Shown here one piece after another: positions 16,282 through 24,499 of a DNA stretch of 64,000 nucleotides (its first letter is position 1; each line of letters begins with the position of its first letter). The position numbers were made by a program, and so were the translations under genes. Below the pieces are notes generated by a model that did no database searches, was not told the DNA's origin, and was given only the letters and a program-made list of their open reading frames with translations. The stretch comes from 20CM-2-55-15 sp964633285 (GTDB lineage Bacteria; Acidobacteriota; Terriglobia; 20CM-2-55-15): contig CAZWGA010000007.1 in NCBI GenBank assembly GCA_964633285.1, positions 1 through 64,000 of the forward strand. The letters are read 5' to 3'.

Positions 16282-19200
16282 ATGCGATTGTTCCGGCTTC
16301 GCAATTTCGTTTTCCTGATCGCGCTTTCGCTGATTGCTGCACCGTCCTTCGCGGCCGACAAGGCGCAGCGGATTGCGATCATGCCGTTCGACAACCCTAA
16401 TCACGACAAGATGCTCGACATCGGCGGCGGCATCGCCGAAACATTGATTACAGAACTTGGACGCATCCAGGATTTGACGCTTGTCGAACGCAGCCGGATT
16501 AACGATGCGATCAAGGAGATCAAGCTGGGTCAATCGGGATTCGTTGATACCGCCACGGCGCAAAAGGCAGGCCAATTTGTTGGAGCCGACTCCGTCGTCG
16601 TCGGCAGTTTTCAAAGGGATCCAGCCGTTTTACGCCTGGTTGCGCGCCTTGTCGATGTGCAGACCGCACAGGTTCGAGCAACCGCAAAAGTCGACGGCAA
16701 GCCGAATGAGTTGATCAGTCTTCAGGATCAACTTGCCGCAAAAATTCTGGAAGCCATCAAGGGCTCGGTTGCGGAAGCAGAACGCCGAAAGCTCGGTGTT
16801 TCACCATCGGCCAACCTTGATGCGTTTCGAGCGTTATCCGACGGTCTCTCGTTCTTCAGGCTGGATTTGTTTCAGGATGCCATCGCGTCGTTCGACAAAG
16901 CCCTCGCGCTGGATTCCAACTACGCGTCCGCGCACTACTACAAGGGAAAGGCTCTGGCCAAACTCAAGAAGTGGGATGATGCGATCGAATCTTTCAAGCG
17001 GACATTGCCGCAAGCTCAGGCGGAACAGACGATCAAATGGTCATGGGATGCAACTTTCGAGATTCCGGGATCCAAAAGGAACGCCGCATATTCAGCCATC
17101 GATCCCAATGCATTCAGCCTTCAGGATCTTCTTTCGCAGGACTCGATTGTCGCTGCGCAGAAGCGGCTGGTTTATTCGGAGCAGTCGGGCAACCGGTCGG
17201 TTTTCTATTTTGTCGATCCTCTTAAACATAGCTCGCAACGATTTGAATTGCCGGAGGCGGTCATTGATGTGGGGATTGCGTTTGCATCGGACCGCGTCAT
17301 TCTGATTCCTTCTTTAACGGCGACGCAACTTCTCGCAGGCAAATTCGGCATGTACGGAGTCAGTGCAGATGACGCCGCCCAACTTTGGTATACCGAGATC
17401 AATGTCCCGCTCGGCCAGTTTCCGCTCATGACCTTAATCGATGAATTGGTGCTGACTTACTCCGGCCCCGACCGCCAGCTTATGGCAAGAACCGACACTG
17501 CGTTTCAAAAGAAGTGGCAAAGGGACAACCTCGACCTCGACATCGTGCCGATGAAGCCAAAGTCCACGCGTGCTTTCGGCAATCTGGTGATTGCAAAATC
17601 GACGAAGGAGCGGAAAATTCACGCGATACGCGTATCCGACGGTCAGGATGCATGGTCGATCGATCTGCAGTCGAATGCGACGTATCACATTGTTTCAGAT
17701 CAGGCCGTGATCGTGTTTGAACCGGACCGTCGTGTTTTCGCCGTCGATCCGGAAACAGGGCGAGTCCTGTTCGAATCGCTCATCAAGCAGACAGTGCAGC
17801 CCAGGACTCTCGGCATTTTAGGAACGCTGCCAACGGTCGAATCAGTGGTCTCGGGCAACGCGTTGTATTTCGTTTCAGCCGCCGGCGAAATCGTTGCGCT
17901 GGACTTGAGTAAAGGTGTCGTTGCGAATCGCCAACGCTGGAGGACACCGCCGCAAAAACAGATTCGCGGGATGCGCGTTCATGGTTCCCGCGTCTACGCG
18001 ACAACCGAATCCGGCGAACTCCTGATTGTGGATTCCCGCTCGGGTAGTGTTGTGATGTCGAAGGTAGCAACGAAGATCCTGGACGCAGACTATTCCGGTG
18101 ACGACGTCGTTATCGCGAGTTCGCCCGACGATGTCTTTGGTTTGAATCCGGAGACCGGCGCCGAGCAGTGGAAATATCCAGCCAGCGTTCGCACGAAGAG
18201 TCCGTTTTATTTCAAGGGTGCCGTGATCCTCGAGACATCGGGCACAACTCGCCTTTCCGCGCTGGATGCGAAGACAGGGTCGATCCTGTGGCAGTACGCC
18301 GGCGGCCTCGCTCCAGACGGCAGGCTCGCGGATTTTGGCGGCCGAATTATCAAGGTCTTCCCAGGCAATGATTCGTTGTTTGTTGTTCAGCCTTTCGGCA
18401 TCCGGGAATACGCATTAGCAAAGAATCAAGGTCTGACCAATAAGGAGGCGTTGACGGAACTCGCCGGAGCGCTTCTGGAAAAAGGTGAGCTTGATGAAGC
18501 CGCGCGCTTCGCAGGTATTGTTGCTCGTGACGGCGATCCCAATTATCCGCCGCTCCGGTATCTCCGCGCCAAATTGGCGAGAGCCCGTAGAAACGATCCG
18601 GACTACAAATCCGAACTGATCACCTATCTCGGACTGGTTGGAAGAGAATCGAAGGCAGGTCAGGACATCCTGGCCGAATTCAAGAAGACTCGTGGATTGA
18701 TCTGGACTGCCGAAGTCGGCGTCTCGTTCGGAAACACGCTATTGGCTGAGGGAAAGCTGATCGGAGTCAACGAAAAGAAATTGATCGCATTGGATCCAAA
18801 GACCGGCAGGCGCCTTTGGCAGATATCCGGCGAGCACTTTGAAGATCGTGTCTACGACTCGAAGTCCCGGCGGTTGTTTTTTGCGAGCAGGCTGGACCGC
18901 GATCCAAAGACTCTCCAGTTGTTCACCGCCGACCTTGATAGAGGTGAGAAGAAAGACTTCGCGCGGATCACCCTCGCGAGCAATGTCAGTAAATACGGCT
19001 TAGCCTTCGGCGGCGGCCGCTTGTTCGCGATTGTGGCCGGAGTTCAACTGGAGAAGGTGTCCATTCGCATCGTTGCTTTCGATGGAACTTCGGGGAACAA
19101 GTTATGGGAAAAACCATTTGAATTTTCAATCACTGCCGCCCTCGTGATGGATCAAACCGGAATTCTGTTTTACCCAAAGGGAAATTTCCTCGTGTATGCA

Positions 19201-19755
19201 GTGGGCAGGGACTTGTCGGTAGTTCGAGGCGACGACGGTTCAGTCTATGCCCAGCTCTCTGAAGGAAAGGACATTCTAGGCGGATGGTTTCGGGACGAAG
19301 ATGCTTTTGGCGATGCCGACACCGTCTACTTTGGAACAACGGACGGCAACATCGCCGGTTACAGCTTGTCCTCAAAACAAGTTGTATTGAGGACGAAATT
19401 ACCGGGCGCTCTTCGGCACGACTCGATCATTCACGGCAGCACGCTGTTCAACATCGATGATCCATCCATATTCGCATTCGATCTCGGAAGAGAAACAAAC
19501 GATGCCAATCGGCTGAAGTGGCGCACCAACCCTCAACGCGACGGACAATTTTTATATTTTCGGCCTTATGGAAATATGTTGTTCGCCGTCCGCGATAACG
19601 GCGTGGGCGCGGTCCTGGATCCCGCGACAGGAAAGGTTTCCGATGACTACGGGCTGCTCTGGTCAGGCTCATCCGTAGAGGATGGTGATTACCGCTATGG
19701 CTTTACGGCGAGCGGTCTGGCTTACGGGATGCAATTGAAACCTGCCGCAAAGTAG
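16282..19755 (+). CDS. exported CsgG/FlgO-like protein with TPRs and two PQQ-type propellers
   Basis: A 1157-residue exported protein. A signal peptide (1-24) is followed by a CsgG/FlgO-type domain (about 29-165: RIAIMPFDNP, LITELGRIQDLTLVERSRI, GADSVVVGSF), two TPRs (about 180-245), a first PQQ-like beta-propeller (about 290-690, with repeats such as LDAKTGSILWQY), a helical TPR-like insert (about 715-790) and a second propeller (about 810-1150, ALDPKTGRRLWQ). FlgO/CsgG domains occur in outer-membrane secretion and assembly proteins, and the propellers suggest a large periplasmic scaffold. The ATG has a strong GGAAGGA site. It is 112 bp upstream of the kinase gene, same strand. The precise role is unknown. 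Confidence 0.83.
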   Translation: MRLFRLRNFVFLIALSLIAAPSFAADKAQRIAIMPFDNPNHDKMLDIGGGIAETLITELGRIQDLTLVERSRINDAIKEIKLGQSGFVDTATAQKAGQFVGADSVVVGSFQRDPAVLRLVARLVDVQTAQVRATAKVDGKPNELISLQDQLAAKILEAIKGSVAEAERRKLGVSPSANLDAFRALSDGLSFFRLDLFQDAIASFDKALALDSNYASAHYYKGKALAKLKKWDDAIESFKRTLPQAQAEQTIKWSWDATFEIPGSKRNAAYSAIDPNAFSLQDLLSQDSIVAAQKRLVYSEQSGNRSVFYFVDPLKHSSQRFELPEAVIDVGIAFASDRVILIPSLTATQLLAGKFGMYGVSADDAAQLWYTEINVPLGQFPLMTLIDELVLTYSGPDRQLMARTDTAFQKKWQRDNLDLDIVPMKPKSTRAFGNLVIAKSTKERKIHAIRVSDGQDAWSIDLQSNATYHIVSDQAVIVFEPDRRVFAVDPETGRVLFESLIKQTVQPRTLGILGTLPTVESVVSGNALYFVSAAGEIVALDLSKGVVANRQRWRTPPQKQIRGMRVHGSRVYATTESGELLIVDSRSGSVVMSKVATKILDADYSGDDVVIASSPDDVFGLNPETGAEQWKYPASVRTKSPFYFKGAVILETSGTTRLSALDAKTGSILWQYAGGLAPDGRLADFGGRIIKVFPGNDSLFVVQPFGIREYALAKNQGLTNKEALTELAGALLEKGELDEAARFAGIVARDGDPNYPPLRYLRAKLARARRNDPDYKSELITYLGLVGRESKAGQDILAEFKKTRGLIWTAEVGVSFGNTLLAEGKLIGVNEKKLIALDPKTGRRLWQISGEHFEDRVYDSKSRRLFFASRLDRDPKTLQLFTADLDRGEKKDFARITLASNVSKYGLAFGGGRLFAIVAGVQLEKVSIRIVAFDGTSGNKLWEKPFEFSITAALVMDQTGILFYPKGNFLVYAVGRDLSVVRGDDGSVYAQLSEGKDILGGWFRDEDAFGDADTVYFGTTDGNIAGYSLSSKQVVLRTKLPGALRHDSIIHGSTLFNIDDPSIFAFDLGRETNDANRLKWRTNPQRDGQFLYFRPYGNMLFAVRDNGVGAVLDPATGKVSDDYGLLWSGSSVEDGDYRYGFTASGLAYGMQLKPAAK

Positions 19756-19867
19756 CGGCAGAAGGCTACATTTCATCCGTTTCGGAAAAATTCGCAAGAT
19801 TGCCGGAAATTGCCTGTGACGAACATGGTTTATGCGGCTCCGGATGCTGTAGAATGCACCCGTTTTT

Positions 19868-22471
19868 ATGGCAATCGCTCCTGGTACGAAGCTCGGACAA
19901 TACGAAATCCTCGGTCCGCTCGGTTCAGGCGGTATGGGAGAAGTCTATCGCGCGCGCGACTCCGACCTTCGCCGTGAAGTTGCCATCAAAGTCCTGCCCG
20001 AACATCTCTCCTCAAACAATGACTTGCTGAAACGATTCGAAAGTGAAGCGCGCCTGGCTTCGTCATTGAATCATCCGAACATCGTCACCATTTACGCCAT
20101 TGGTGTTTCGGGTACGACGCGCTTTACCGTCATGGAACTGGTGCGGGGGCGCACCTTGAGTGACGAGCTCGCCGAAGGCCCGATGCCGATCGACCGGATT
20201 CTGCAGATTGCGATTCAGATTGTGGAAGGACTTTCAAAGGCGCACGAAGCCGGCGTGATTCATCGGGATTTGAAACCGCAGAACATCATGCTGACGCCCG
20301 ATGGCTTGCTGAAAATTGTGGATTTCGGCTTGAGTAAGACCGTGCGGCCTCCCGGCAATCCGGGCGAAGCTTCCACCATTCACTTCGCCGCGGACACAAC
20401 AGCCCCAGGCGTCATTCTCGGCACCGTGGATTACATGTCGCCCGAACAGGCGGCAGGCCGCGATGTCGATTTTCATTCGGATCAGTTTTCACTGGGCAGC
20501 CTGCTTTACGAAATGATCTCGGGGAAACGTCCCTTCAGGCATCCGACCGCCGTTCAGACACTCGCGGCAATTATCGATTCCGAACCAATGCAACTGAAGA
20601 GCGTGAATTCCGCAACGCCGGCCCGGCTTGAGGCGCTGGTTCGCCGCTGCATGGATAAAGATCCCGCGAAACGCTATGCGTCCACTGCGGAAATCGCGCG
20701 CGACCTGAAGGACATTCAAGGCAGCCTGGTGAAGCGGATGCGCTCTCATGGGCTGACCCGAAAAATTGTCGCAACCGGAAGTATCAGTCTTGCGATTACC
20801 GCGGCGGCTTTCTTCGGCACGCGGATTCCGAATTCCTTCGATAAGATCCTGCATTTCGCGCCGGCTGCTTCAGAGCAACAAGTAGCGGTGTTGCCCTTTG
20901 CCAACATCGGCGGGGATCCCGCATCGCAAGCGTTTTGCGACGGCCTTGTGGAAGTGCTCACGAGCAAGCTCACTCAATTGCAGCCCTATGCGAAAGGCCT
21001 TCACATTGTGCCGGCAACCGAAATCCGCAGCGAGAAAATCACTAGCGCTCGAGACGCGTTGAAATCCTTCGGAGCGAATGTCGTCGTCACGGGAAGCATG
21101 CAGCGAGGACCCGAGAAGGTTCGGCTCACTATCAACGTCATCGATTCAAAAACAATGCGTCAATTGCAGGCCGCTTCAATCGATGCGGAATTACACGATG
21201 TATCCGTCATGCAGGATGGGATCGTCATCCGCGTTGCCGAATTACTCGGGATTCGGGTGGACGGCGCTTCAAAAGAATCGATACTGGCCGGCGGAACGAC
21301 AGAACCCAGCGCGTACGATTTCTACGTTCAGGGGCGAGGGTACCTGCAACGCTTTGAACAGCTCGAAAGCGTCGATCAGGCGATCGACCTTTTCCGCCGC
21401 GCAACAACCTACGATCCGCAATACACGCTGGCTCACGCCGCACTCGGCGAGGCCTACTGGCGGAAATACGCGATTACCAAAGATGCCGGACTCGTACGAG
21501 AGGCGCAGAGCGTGAGCGAAAAAGCTCTGGCGGGATCGCAGAATATTGCCGGGGCTCACTTCACTCTTGCTCTGATCGACGCGGGAGCAGGCCGTTATGA
21601 AGCCGCTGTTGGAAGGTTGCAGCGCGCGCTGGCAATTGACCCGGTAAATACCGATTACTACCGCGAACTCGCTCTGGACTATCGTGAAATGGGCAGGGAT
21701 CAGGATGCGATCGCGGCATACAACAAAGCCATCACACTTCAGCCGAACTCCTGGGCCGGTTACAACGGTCTGGGCGCTCTGTATTTCGTTCGCGCCCGTT
21801 ATTCGGATGCCGAGACGCAGTTCCGCAAAGCGATTTCGCTGACGCCGGACAACGCGCGCGCCTATCGGAATCTCGGAGCCGCGCTTCACGCTCAACATCG
21901 ATATGACGAAGCGGCGAAGATGTTTGAGAAATCGGCGTCGCTTCAACCTTCCGATAACCTCGCGCTGTCCAATCTTGGCGCAACGTATTTCATGCTTGGA
22001 CGGTACGGCGATTCGGCTCGCACTCTCGAACGCGCCCTGGCCATCAACGACAAGAACTACCGTACCTGGCTGAATTTCGCCGAAGCTCAATACTGGGCGC
22101 CGGGCGGCCGCGATAAAGCCCTGGCCGCATATGAACAGGCGGCTCAGCGCGCGGAGACTCAGCTCAAGTTGAATCCGCGTCAGGGCGGCGTGCTCGCCGA
22201 TCTGGCAAATATGTATTCGAGGACCGGCAAGGCGGCACTGGCAAACGATCTGGTACGCAAAGCCCTGGAGGCATCTCCTGAAGATGTCGAAGTCATTTAC
22301 CAGACCGGAAGCGTCTACGAACAACTCGGAGACCGCAAGCGCGCGTTGGAACTCATCGGCAGAGCGCTTGCGAAAGGCTATTCGATCGATCTCGTTCGAC
22401 GTTCACCCACGTTGACGGAATTGCGAAAGGATCCGCAATTCGCGTCGATTCAACCCCAAAACAAACAATAG
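19868..22471 (+). CDS. Ser/Thr protein kinase with FlgO-like and TPR extracytoplasmic region
   Basis: An 867-residue receptor-type kinase of the PknB/Stk class. The cytoplasmic kinase (about 12-285) has the glycine loop GSGGMGEVY (19-27), lysine K41, catalytic HRDLKPQN (132-139), DFG (152-154) and SPE, all intact. A membrane segment at about 300-320 separates it from a FlgO/TolB-N-like domain (about 345-465, VAVLPFANIGGDPASQAFCD) and six or more TPRs (about 480-855). This architecture is common in Acidobacteria. It should phosphorylate cytoplasmic proteins in response to an external or protein-protein signal. It ends only 13 bp before the peptide precursor gene, so it is probably co-transcribed with the peptide-export operon. 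Confidence 0.9.
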   Translation: MAIAPGTKLGQYEILGPLGSGGMGEVYRARDSDLRREVAIKVLPEHLSSNNDLLKRFESEARLASSLNHPNIVTIYAIGVSGTTRFTVMELVRGRTLSDELAEGPMPIDRILQIAIQIVEGLSKAHEAGVIHRDLKPQNIMLTPDGLLKIVDFGLSKTVRPPGNPGEASTIHFAADTTAPGVILGTVDYMSPEQAAGRDVDFHSDQFSLGSLLYEMISGKRPFRHPTAVQTLAAIIDSEPMQLKSVNSATPARLEALVRRCMDKDPAKRYASTAEIARDLKDIQGSLVKRMRSHGLTRKIVATGSISLAITAAAFFGTRIPNSFDKILHFAPAASEQQVAVLPFANIGGDPASQAFCDGLVEVLTSKLTQLQPYAKGLHIVPATEIRSEKITSARDALKSFGANVVVTGSMQRGPEKVRLTINVIDSKTMRQLQAASIDAELHDVSVMQDGIVIRVAELLGIRVDGASKESILAGGTTEPSAYDFYVQGRGYLQRFEQLESVDQAIDLFRRATTYDPQYTLAHAALGEAYWRKYAITKDAGLVREAQSVSEKALAGSQNIAGAHFTLALIDAGAGRYEAAVGRLQRALAIDPVNTDYYRELALDYREMGRDQDAIAAYNKAITLQPNSWAGYNGLGALYFVRARYSDAETQFRKAISLTPDNARAYRNLGAALHAQHRYDEAAKMFEKSASLQPSDNLALSNLGATYFMLGRYGDSARTLERALAINDKNYRTWLNFAEAQYWAPGGRDKALAAYEQAAQRAETQLKLNPRQGGVLADLANMYSRTGKAALANDLVRKALEASPEDVEVIYQTGSVYEQLGDRKRALELIGRALAKGYSIDLVRRSPTLTELRKDPQFASIQPQNKQ

Positions 22472-22484
22472 AAGGAGTCCGGAG

Positions 22485-22625
22485 ATGAGCAAAACACAAC
22501 CAGAAAAAGAAAACACTTTAGAGAAAGAAACTGCAGGGCACTCCAAATCAGGCAAGGAATTGCGCGACGATCAACTCGACAATGTAGCGGGAGGCTCGGA
22601 CCCGCAGGTCGAAGTCACGCCATAG
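22485..22625 (+). CDS. 46-residue double-glycine peptide precursor
   Basis: A small ORF that is easy to miss. AAGGAG lies seven nt before the ATG. The product is hydrophilic, with a charged leader that ends KELRDDQLDNVAGG and a nine-residue tail SDPQVEVTP. The E-L-x-D-x-x-L-D-x-V-A-G-G pattern is the classical leader recognised by C39 peptidases of bacteriocin ABC exporters, with cleavage after the second glycine (residue 37). A C39 ABC exporter is encoded in the same operon. The tail has no cysteine and only one Ser and one Thr, so lanthionine or disulfide crosslinks are impossible within it. It could be a very short secreted signal or effector peptide. The alternative is a regulatory or decoy leader. 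Confidence 0.75.
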   Translation: MSKTQPEKENTLEKETAGHSKSGKELRDDQLDNVAGGSDPQVEVTP

Positions 22626-22642
22626 TTCGCGAATGCCGGCAA

Positions 22643-23179
22643 ATGCGCAAGGCCTTACTCTTTCTCGGTGTCTTGAATGACACCGAACTCGATTGGATGC
22701 TTTCGGCCGGAATCCGGCAAACGGTTCCGGCCGGAACTGTCATCATTCAGGAAGGCAAGCCCATCGATTCGCTTTTTCTGATCATCGACGGCCTGCTCGT
22801 TGCCACAATGGCCAACGTCAGCGGCAAACGTCCGATGCGGCCGGGTGAAATTCTCGGCGAAGTTTCCTTTGTCGATTCCCGCGCGCCTTCTGCAACCGTA
22901 ACTGCGGCCGAAGACTCGGTGGTACTCGCAATCCCGCGCGCGCGGCTCAATGAACGCATCGAGCAGGACGTTCACTTCGCGGCGCGTTTCTACAAGGCTA
23001 TCGCCATGTTTCTTTCCGACCGGCTTAGGAACAACATCGGGCTTCCCGCCTACAGTTCGGATGAGGCCCTTCGCGATGAACAGGCGTACAGCGACGAAAT
23101 CGATCCCGATGTTCTCGAGAATCTGACAATCGCAGGAGCAAGGTTTGCATGGCTTCAAAAACGTCTGCGTTCTCTATGA
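22643..23179 (+). CDS. cyclic-nucleotide-binding-fold protein of peptide-export operon
   Basis: A 178-residue protein with a CAP_ED/cNMP-binding beta-roll (about residues 5-125): PAGTVIIQEGKPIDSLFLII, then P-G-E-I-L-G-E-V-S-F-V-D. No DNA-binding winged helix follows, only a helix and an acidic tail. The phosphate-binding cassette normally carries an arginine before the A-x-A-T/S-V segment. By eye this position is proline (R-A-P-S-A-T-V), so canonical cAMP/cGMP binding is doubtful. Such domains are recurrent partners of NHLM-type export genes and are sometimes fused to the transporters. It lies 17 bp after the precursor and 6 bp before the HlyD gene and probably regulates or docks with the exporter. 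No good Shine-Dalgarno site. Confidence 0.82.
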   Translation: MRKALLFLGVLNDTELDWMLSAGIRQTVPAGTVIIQEGKPIDSLFLIIDGLLVATMANVSGKRPMRPGEILGEVSFVDSRAPSATVTAAEDSVVLAIPRARLNERIEQDVHFAARFYKAIAMFLSDRLRNNIGLPAYSSDEALRDEQAYSDEIDPDVLENLTIAGARFAWLQKRLRSL

Positions 23180-23185
23180 CCCGCC

Positions 23186-24499
23186 ATGTTCGGTAAAGGT
23201 CAGGACATCTACCGGTCAAAAGCGCTCGACCGCCTGTCTTCGCCCGATGCTGTCGATCAACTGCTGCAGGTCGTCACACCGCGCGACTGGATCGCGCTGC
23301 TCGCCGCAGGAATCCTGATCGCTCTTCTCATCGCCTGGAGCGTGACGGGCATCATTCCCACCACGGTGTCCGGACGCAGCGTCCTTGTGCAGCCGCGAAC
23401 CATCGTCGATTCCCAGAACTTAACGGCCGGACGGCTCGAAAGCCTGAACATCAAGGCCGGCGATGCAGTTCACACCGGTGATGTACTCGGCGTCATCGAT
23501 CAGTCCGATACGCGAAAGGCGCTTCAGGAAGACCGGTACATGCTGGACGAATTGCAGCAGCAGGATCGCATCAAGGGCATGCTGCAGGACCGCCAGACGG
23601 CTCTGCAGGAGGAACAGATTCAAAGCGAACGGAGTTCCATCCAGCTTCAAAACGAAACGTTGAAGAAAAGTCTGCAGGACACCGTGACGATGGCTCCCAT
23701 GTTGAAGCGCAGGCTCGATGGATTGCGAAAGCTGCGCACGGAAGGCCTCATTGCCGATGCGTCCGCCGACTTGCTTCAGGCGGAAGATGCGGTTCTTCAA
23801 AACGAGACGAAAATGACCGACCTGAACGCGCGGCTAAAACAACTGGAGGGTCAGTCGAAAGAACTCGAACTTCGCCGCGCCGGCACCGCGCGGGAGAACG
23901 TCGAAGCATCGACCGTACGCAGGAACCAGATGGATTCTCTGAATTCGAGAATGGCGCTCGAAACGCTTCAACTCTCGCGCAATGGTGAAATCCGCAGCGA
24001 ACACTCTGGACGCATCGTGGAAGTCATTGCCCGGCCCGGGCAGGTTCTGACGGCAGGAGCGCGCATCGCGACCATACAGATCAATGACGACGCCAGTCTG
24101 CTGTCGATTTCATACTTCAATGTTGCGGATGGGAAAAAGATCCATCCCGGAATGCCGGTCCAGATTACTCCCGATCCGGTCGAGAGGCAGCGCTTCGGAG
24201 GCATCTCGGGCGTTGTGGACTCGGTGTCGGATTTGCCTGTCACGAAGGAAGCGGCGATTCTCGTCGTCGGCAATGCTTCGACGGTGGATGTTCTCATGCC
24301 GAACGGACCATTTATTCAGGTCACAGCAAAACTGCAGCGAGATCCGTCAACATTCAGCGGTTACAAATGGTCGTCTTCGGCAGGACCTCCGATGCAACTC
24401 TCGCCCGGAGTTACCGCGTCCGGCCGCGTCACCGTTGAAGGGCGCGCGCCGATCACTTATCTCCTTCCGTTTTTGAGATCCGTCAGTGGCGTCTACTAG
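23186..24499 (+). CDS. HlyD-type NHLM peptide-export membrane fusion protein
   Basis: A 437-residue periplasmic adaptor. The N-terminus (YRSKALDRLSSPDAVDQLLQ) is the signature opening of the NHLM bacteriocin-system secretion proteins (TIGR03794 type). One membrane segment lies at about 36-56, followed by a half biotinyl-lipoyl motif (LESLNIKAGDAVHTGDVLGV), a long coiled coil (about 115-255, glutamine- and glutamate-rich) and a beta-barrel tail. It should link the inner-membrane ABC transporter to an outer-membrane channel. No TolC-like gene is in the operon. Its stop overlaps the GTG of the ABC transporter by 14 bp, so translation is probably coupled. Confidence 0.88.
   Translation: MFGKGQDIYRSKALDRLSSPDAVDQLLQVVTPRDWIALLAAGILIALLIAWSVTGIIPTTVSGRSVLVQPRTIVDSQNLTAGRLESLNIKAGDAVHTGDVLGVIDQSDTRKALQEDRYMLDELQQQDRIKGMLQDRQTALQEEQIQSERSSIQLQNETLKKSLQDTVTMAPMLKRRLDGLRKLRTEGLIADASADLLQAEDAVLQNETKMTDLNARLKQLEGQSKELELRRAGTARENVEASTVRRNQMDSLNSRMALETLQLSRNGEIRSEHSGRIVEVIARPGQVLTAGARIATIQINDDASLLSISYFNVADGKKIHPGMPVQITPDPVERQRFGGISGVVDSVSDLPVTKEAAILVVGNASTVDVLMPNGPFIQVTAKLQRDPSTFSGYKWSSSAGPPMQLSPGVTASGRVTVEGRAPITYLLPFLRSVSGVY

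Noticed and set aside
21269..22324. A 351-codon antisense frame opposite the kinase TPR region
   Set aside because: It mirrors the TPR repeat periodicity of the sense strand and shows no independent family features.
22485..22625. Classing the precursor as a nitrile-hydratase-leader (NHLP) or Nif11 peptide
   Set aside because: The leader is too short and lacks nitrile-hydratase alpha or Nif11 similarity. Only the GG cleavage motif is shared.
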